This document shows positions 57,958 to 64,000 of a stretch of 64,000 bases of DNA, piece after piece; the stretch's first letter is position 1; each line of letters begins with the position of its first letter. Under the pieces are notes generated by a model. The model was not told where the DNA came from. It ran no database searches and was given only the letters and a program-made list of their open reading frames with translations. Source of the DNA: Ostrinia nubilalis (Eukaryota > Arthropoda > Insecta > Lepidoptera > Crambidae); NCBI RefSeq assembly GCF_963855985.1, contig NC_087107.1, positions 4,650,001-4,714,000 on the forward strand, written 5' to 3'. A program made the position numbers and the translations under genes.

Positions 57958-59070
57958 AGTTGATCAACAGAGAAGTTAGATGAGGTTCTGATGCATTTGA
58001 ACGAATCCACAAGCGCGAAAAGCCATTTACGTGCACGGACACTTGCGCGAAAGACATAGTATTGTCCAGTTAAAGACAAGTGATACGTTTAGATGGTCTA
58101 TGAGTAGTAATTACATGGACTGAAACATCCACAACTGTACGTACATTATGTTTTCGTAAACACAAAGGTTGATAGGTATTTAGTGTTTCTTGCGCTCGCG
58201 CTGCTGCTTCTCTACAGTGACCCACATTACCTGAAAGTGGTAAAATTGTCTCAAAAAGCGGTAGGCATTAATTTTAAAACAGTTATGCTGTGCTGTGACG
58301 CATAAAAGAGATATTTATAAGCCAACTCGTTAAGAATAAATGAATTTTGATTTTCATAATCACATAATTTCAGCTTTTAAACTTTTAAGGTTTGTCAACT
58401 ACGCCAACCTGGTTGAATTTGTAATTTGGGATTTAATTATTCTACGCTGGACCCGTTTACATACGTTTACTATGGTTATTTACATTAAATTACTTCCTCG
58501 TAATTAATATACCAAAACGTTTTCTATACATATTATTATGGCGTTCCATCCAGTACCTACATTTTGCGAATAATAAGCCGAACGTTGCATTAACTATACT
58601 TAATATGTTCCATTAGATAGATTTTGCAAATTTTTAGTTGCATTAAAATCTAATTAATGATTTTATTTATACATCAAATCTTAATTAAACCAGTTAACTC
58701 TTTCACTACATAATTGCATTTTAATTGCGTCTCATTTCTAGTAATTAGATGCTTGACCTGGATATGCAAACTGCTATTTGACAGAACGTGAGCAAAACCA
58801 GTATAATCGTTTAGTCTTTCATACGCGTTCACTTGGTGAAATCTGTATCTAGGCTGGTAAATTATGCGTTAAGTTTATCATTAAATGTAATTATTTTATA
58901 ATCTAAATTCTCTACTGGGCGACATGGAGTTAGAATTATTAAATAACTATGTGTCCTTCAGGTATTTAGGTACTTACATGAGCTATTTAGAGCCTAATTA
59001 GGAGTAAGTCGATCTCTGTTCTTAGGCCTGCTGCTTTTCTGCGTCGTAGCTTAATTTAAAAAAATATTAA
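57958..59070. other. Non-coding stretch, no feature seen
   Basis: Nothing recognised. Confidence 0.5.
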
Positions 59071-59168
59071 TGCCCGTTTTCACCATCAATTCCTAATTTT
59101 TAAGTGACCCCTTTTAAAACAAAATTCCTGTTATGTGTTACCAGGGGTCACTTAAAATTTGGGATTTC
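59071..59168. mobile_element. Right-truncated copy of the TGCCCGTTTTCACC MITE
   Basis: TGCCCGTTTTCACCATCAAT preceded by TTAA matches the left end of the element at 35598. The interior GTGACCCC...GGGGTCAC pair is present, but the right terminus has decayed after GGGATT. Confidence 0.65.
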
Positions 59169-59808
59169 TTAATTCTTTTGACTTCGAAATTGTAACTTGG
59201 GGTCCCTTCTATTTTGTTTTTTTTTTAATGCCGTGTCCAGACGTTGATTATATTTTGAACCAAAACGTTGGTCTTGAAACCCATACAGCAATAATGTGTT
59301 ACAATCTTGGACAAACTTTGGTCATAAACGCGTAAGTAGGCAGCACAATTGTGAATGAATGAATGGCTATTTTTTGGATACAAACCATGAAAAACACTTC
59401 ACATTAACCAGTTAATGTATTGCTCAGTCTGTCTACTTCATCGAGATGTTAAAATTAGTTACAGTAGATAGGCATGAATTGCTTTTGTAATTACCTCTGT
59501 TTGTAATTAAAAGTAATAACAATTGACAATATTTCAACACAGCGCTGCAGCGTGAGAGTTGATTGTTCAGATGATTATCGATTAACTTTTTTCAATGATC
59601 GTATTAGTCGAGTAGCTATTGTGTATGTAAATATTTGATATGATTCAGTTATTTTATAAAATTAGTTTTGTATTTAAAACCTATCCATTAACCAAAATTT
59701 TCATATGCAACGGCTTACATTTTTATCCAGATTTTTCTGACAGATGATTTAGTTCTTTTTTGTGTTTTCTTAGCTGCCAGTAAAGTTGTAAGTTTTCTTG
59801 AACCTAAA
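59169..59808. other. Non-coding stretch, no feature seen
   Basis: A T run occurs at 59214-59226. Nothing else was recognised. Confidence 0.5.
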
Positions 59809-59957
59809 GCGAGGTTTAGACTAGTAATAAAACTTGCAGAAGTGGATTTACCACTGTGTAATTAGCTGTGGCAAGCAAACTTCTGCAAGATTTACACAGT
59901 GGTGACAGCTTGCAGAAGTAAACTTCTGCTAATTTTATTGCTAGTCCAAATCCTCGC
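59809..59957. mobile_element. 149-bp MITE with repeated internal palindromes
   Basis: GCGAGGTTTAGACTAGTAAT at the left is inverted at the right as ATTGCTAGTCCAAATCCTCGC minus a base. CTTGCAGAAGT and its inverse ACTTCTGCAAG recur about five times inside, in alternating directions, around ACCACTGTGT/ACACAGTGGT. No target duplication could be fixed. Confidence 0.7.
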
Positions 59958-60642
59958 TTAATGTTACTCAAATTTTTGTCCATTGTTCCTTCTTTTGGTG
60001 CAACATGAGTCTCATACATTGTAAGCTAGTTTGTTTTGTTGGCCAGACATAATCTCTACGACTGAATCAATTTAGCGTCCGTGGGGGTCACCGCGACCAC
60101 CAGCCTTCACTTTCTTCCATGATTTATGGATAAATGCTGGTGGTAATTTACTCGAGTGCCGTGATTATGTTTCTTCCCAGTAATTAAAGCGGGTAGAGAA
60201 TAGTGCGACCACTATAAAAAGATACTTGACTTCATAATGTATGAGAATTTATTTGGTCTTTCAACCCTTCCTAAGTATTTCTTTTGGCAATTTAACTATG
60301 ATTTTTTGTCTAGAATATTCTTCAATACTAAGTTACCTCACTGTTTTTCGGCTCCATTTACTTTGTAAGAAGGATACGAAAAATATGCTCCAAAACAACA
60401 AAAACAGTTTCGTAATCATAATTTAGCTTTAATGAGCTGAATAGACTGTGAAAAAGAAACCTCTCGATTATACTGGGCAAATGTACTGTAGTTAATTTAA
60501 AGATAATTATTTAAGAATTAAACTTGATACTTGCTAATGTAGTTATGAACTACTGAAAATAACGTGTTTTTCGAAAGGAATTTCGGTAGATGTTGCTAGA
60601 GAGTTCCTAACTTTAAAATTACTACACAATACTTTTCTTATA
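59958..60642. other. Non-coding stretch, no feature seen
   Basis: Nothing recognised. Confidence 0.5.
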
Positions 60643-60836
60643 CCCTAGATCAGCGTTTCTTAACCTTTTTTGTCCACGGACCCCTTAGGAAATCAAGCAC
60701 AACTTTAAGACCCCCTGAATAAACAAACAGCAATTACGATACTTTTGATGGCATTTACTTATGATTATTAAATGGTCCATAGATAAGGCTGCGGACCCTC
60801 ATACATATGCACAGGTTAAGAAACACTGCCCTAGAT
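60643..60836. mobile_element. 178-bp hAT-type MITE with exact 8-bp target duplication
   Basis: CCCTAGAT at 60643-60650 and 60829-60836. The termini CAGCGTTTCTTAACCT and the reverse complement of AGGTTAAGAAACACTG match at 15 of 16 bases. CCACGGACCCC inside is answered by GCGGACCC near the right end. It has no coding capacity and would depend on a hAT transposase. Confidence 0.9.
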
Positions 60837-62568
60837 AACATGCTCGTATCACTATGTTTCCCTCACGTACAAAACTCAGAAACAAAATACTATCGGCTTC
60901 TGGTTATGGCATTGCCTTTTCAAAACATTACACACGTTTGTTTATAACTTGAAACTAGAGTTCTAAAACATGCATTTTTGTTGCAATATCGCCCTTATCA
61001 CAACTGTATAAGATGACATAGTTTGACGTGCTGTCTTCAGACTCGCAGTTTAGTTAGATGCCATGCGCACGCGCATTCCGGGAAATTTATCTGGTTTTGT
61101 AACTTGTTTTGATATTTTTCCGCGTCTTTCTTTCCGTGTTTTCTTCAGATTGTTATCAGTATAATGTTACCTTATGTATACCGTATTCTGCTTGAAATTG
61201 AGCGTGAAGGGGCGTAGAGTGTAGCAGTGTAGCGTAGTTATAATCGTAGAGCTGATGTAATGCGCCCTATTTTTTTGTTGTTTGATGTTCGACTTTAGAT
61301 GATAAGCCTTCTACATCAAACTTACACCACATCTTATATTACATCAAGCTTAACGCTGTGACATCTTTATGTAGTTGTAATAAAAGCCAGTTTTCAACAA
61401 AACTGTATAGTTCTAAGTGCTGTTGACTTTACAATAATTGTGATAAGTTTGAAGATGGTTAAGGTTCGGAATTCCTTGGCTTATCTCGAGGTGGTCTGGA
61501 AGGCTGTCATTTTTGTGTTACAGCTGTTTTGTTTGCCATTTGACCTTAGAAAAACCTGTTCCTTTTTTAACGTTCTAAGAAACAGGCTAGAGATCCTTCT
61601 TTGTTAAATCTTTTGATTTTGTTGCTTTGTATTCATCGACTCCAAATTCATTTTAGTAAAACTACGAGATTAAATTACATGCAAATATTGTATAAACGCC
61701 TTGTCAAGTGTTAGATTTCTTTAAAAATATCATTAATTTTAATTATTGTATTGAATATTACCACGAGTATTTGTATGTTGGGTAATAAATAAAGTTTATC
61801 ACGTCCTAAAGAAAACCGACCGTCTATTTCAACACAATACAATTAATTTATGTAATTATTGGATAGTGTTATTGAAGCGAGTGTTTCCTCAAATGAATTA
61901 TGACAATAATTGCTGGAGGAGGGAACGAAAGTTGTGTAATAAAAATAAATTTTCTTTAGGCCCTCTCCTGTTATTACTGCCATATTATTATCATGACGAC
62001 TAAAGCAGAATATGAATGTTTTGTAGCGTTTTGAAGCTACTATTCTATTATGTACGAGCACGATCGGATCTATTTCTTTAATCAGAAATTCATCAGTAGT
62101 AATAAGTAGCTTTCTGCTTCATTATTTTAATTAATTTATTAGGTATTTTGTTTATTTTATTCGCAATATTTGCAGATCACTCCAATAGTCCAGTAAGACT
62201 GACTGAATCAGACTTGAAGCGTTATCAATGGACCTGTTTCAATGTAATTAATCGCAAACCGTGTGAAATGTGTAATCAGTATTTATTTACCACTAATTTA
62301 CTGTTCGTGCTGTCACGTTAGCGCGATAAAGCCTTGCATAAATTATACCATTTTATACTGTGGCTCTTTCTCTTTTGGAATTTCTTTGAATAGATGTTGT
62401 TCATGTGGAAAGTGTGGTGTTCATTAATACAAAGGAAAAACGACTTCGCAGTTTCACTGAGATCAAATACCATTTTCCACCCATAGTAGATTGACCGGAT
62501 TGACCCCTAACAAATAACAAATGCACCATAGGTATCGTCATTAGGTATATCATGTTAAAAATACTTTA
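60837..62568. other. Non-coding stretch with an NRF-1-like site
   Basis: TGCGCACGCGCAT at 61074-61086 sits in a small GC-richer patch. Near 61786 AATAAATAAAG resembles an old polyadenylated end. The minus frame at 61843-62061 is unrecognised. Confidence 0.45.
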
Positions 62569-62665
62569 CTAAGGCTGAGTTGCACCACCTAACTTTTTTT
62601 GTATGGAATTTGACTGATTTTTGACGTTTGTCAAAGTTAAAGTAAGATGGTGCAACCCAGCCTAA
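62569..62665 (-). mobile_element. MITE, GGCTGGGTTGCACCA family
   Basis: CTAAGGCTGAGTTGCACCA at the left and TGGTGCAACCCAGCCTAA at the right, with TTTTTGACGTTTGTCAAAG inside. It is in reverse orientation relative to 16423 and similar to the copy at 2492. Confidence 0.75.
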
Positions 62666-63065
62666 TTCTTTTCTAACCAAAGACCACGTACCTACACTTA
62701 GCTACAGACAGTCGCACCAACACCTGTATTTAAATGAAGAAGCGCCCATTGCTAATGCGCTAATTACTAATTTCTCACGGTCTTAGTAAACTGGTAACAA
62801 TGTCTAAGTTAGAATATGATGTATAATAATTAACTTGTCTGGCCAAGTGTTTCGCATACCGGACGCCAAATTCGGTTGTAAGTTCCAATATTGCTGAGGA
62901 CAAATATTAAGTACTGTAATTAGTACGAGGCAACATGTAAATATTGGTTAACCAAAGGCAAAACTCCGTCGTAGGAGTATAAGCAAGTGTAAGTGCTTGA
63001 TTTTTGGAGCAAGGTAATTAGGGTGAAAATTATAAACGGTGTAAAATTTTAAGCATACCATTTTG
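62666..63065. other. Non-coding stretch, no feature seen
   Basis: Nothing recognised. Confidence 0.5.
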
Positions 63066-63121
63066 TCCTGTTCTATTTATAATCGAAAGCACATTAGGCT
63101 ACAGCACGGTAATTAGTATTA
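63066..63121 (+). repeat. 56-bp direct repeat, first copy
   Basis: From TCCTGTTCTATTTATAATCG to GGTAATTAGTATTA; repeated at 63697-63752 with one base difference (GCTACAG against GCTATAG). Confidence 0.85.
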
Positions 63122-63696
63122 CAGTGGCTATAGTCTATAATATTTTTAAATATCACTTATTAGACTATATTTTGTGTACTTTGTAACCTGTGAAGTTGTG
63201 AGTTTTACAAATCAAAGAAAAACTTTTCACTTTATTTTTCGAATAAGTTTTTTTTTATGCATAACAAGGCAGATGTTTTCCAATTGCTTGCGTGCCTTAA
63301 CTAACTCCTTACAAGTCTATCTTAAGTTAATCATGAGAATCACTTAGATTCTCGTAATGACTTACTTACTTACTTATCGACACCGATCGATATAATTGAT
63401 CAGACGAGAACCGGTTTGATGGAAAGCATGGGAAATTATACGGGAAACGGGGAAAACTGAGTCTCTAATGATTTTGTGACAAGGTATAGTAACATTGAGG
63501 TTTATTATGGAAAGGAAAGCTACTGATATGATTAAGTTGAATAGTCAATGGATTTTCTTGTAAATGGAGAATTGGTTATTTGCGTGTATGTAGGATATAA
63601 TTTATCATGACTTATGAAATTCAGTGAGGATCTCATAGTTGAAAACCATTAACCATTTAAGCAAACAACGCCAAATCTGAATAAGTTGTCATTTCA
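63122..63696. other. Non-coding spacer between direct repeats
   Basis: AT-rich and without an ORF; a CTTA run occurs near 63361. Confidence 0.5.
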
Positions 63697-63752
63697 TCCT
63701 GTTCTATTTATAATCGAAAGCACATTAGGCTATAGCACGGTAATTAGTATTA
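63697..63752 (+). repeat. 56-bp direct repeat, second copy
   Basis: Near-identical to 63066-63121, 631 bp away. Its right neighbour is the retroposon at 63767. Confidence 0.85.
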
Positions 63753-63766
63753 TTAGACTTATTAAC

Positions 63767-63955
63767 ATAGGATGCCACGGTTTTGTTCCCCAGCCGATGA
63801 AGCATCTGATGTCGTGCCCTGAGTGCCCAAGTAACTGACTCAGGAGGATTTGATGAGTGCTGCTGACAACGCCACTCTTGTGGCGGAGTTTTGGGCTGAC
63901 ACTGTGTAGGTTTGTTGTCGACACGAAAAAAAGAAGAAGAATAGGATGCTACAGT
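63767..63955 (+). mobile_element. SINE or truncated LINE with (GAA)n-type tail
   Basis: ATAGGATGCCACGGT (63767-63781) and ATAGGATGCTACAGT (63941-63955) are imperfect flanking duplications, 13 of 15 identical. The 159-bp insert ends ACGAAAAAAAGAAGAAGAA. The interior includes CCACTCTTGTGGCGGAG, a small stem. The minus frames crossing it are not genes. Confidence 0.6.
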
Positions 63956-64000
63956 GGTCAAGTCCGTACATTACCTAGGCTAACATTTTATTCATCATTA

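Overview
The window looks like nuclear DNA of a moth or butterfly (Lepidoptera). It is AT-rich and almost free of long open reading frames. It is packed with short transposon relics that I recognise as typical of lepidopteran genomes: LINE 3' ends finishing in GAT-rich tails, a SINE-like family seen in both orientations, miniature inverted-repeat transposons (MITEs) ending in GGCTGGGTTGCACCA, and (CCTAA)n, the complement of the insect telomere repeat TTAGG. These family memberships come from memory of sequence motifs; no database was searched. No rRNA gene, tRNA gene, CRISPR array or bacterial-type operon is visible, and no complete protein-coding gene can be supported.

Layout. 1-10.6 kb: intergenic or intronic DNA with MITEs, a small retroposed 3' end with a snap-back 5' end (2617-2736), a 299-bp near-perfect hairpin (4941-5239) and a nested element (5488-7400) in which a hAT-type MITE with an exact 8-bp target duplication is split by a 5'-truncated, minus-strand LINE. 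A 33-nt possible micro-exon follows (7668-7700). 10.6-14.6 kb: a 3.9-kb A-rich retroposon with a 15-18 bp target duplication, six TATCG units at its 3' end, two internal tandem-repeat zones and no credible ORF. This is the most unusual object in the window. 14.6-31.8 kb: mostly featureless, with a 178-bp tandem repeat (18.9-19.6 kb), a SINE-like element, a short retroposon carrying an RNA polymerase III B-box-like motif inside a hairpin (25960-26113) and a 1.1-kb interspersed repeat (26.6-27.6 kb). 31.8-49 kb: LINE 3' ends, MITEs, an unidentified 154-codon minus-strand ORF (37989-38453), and a likely last exon on the minus strand with acceptor, stop codon and AATAAA (39.4-39.6 kb). 49-64 kb: a GC-richer block at 49.0-49.46 kb that resembles a promoter plus first exon ending in a good splice donor on the plus strand, then DNA that could be its long first intron, containing a fold-back element (54.7-55.5 kb) and several MITEs with clean target duplications.

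The host signals (last exon at 39.5 kb on minus, candidate first exon at 49.0 kb on plus, micro-exon at 7.7 kb on plus) do not join into one gene inside the window. The simplest reading is that pieces of two or more genes with very long introns cross it. Everything else is best read as mobile-element sediment, several layers of which can be ordered in time by nesting.
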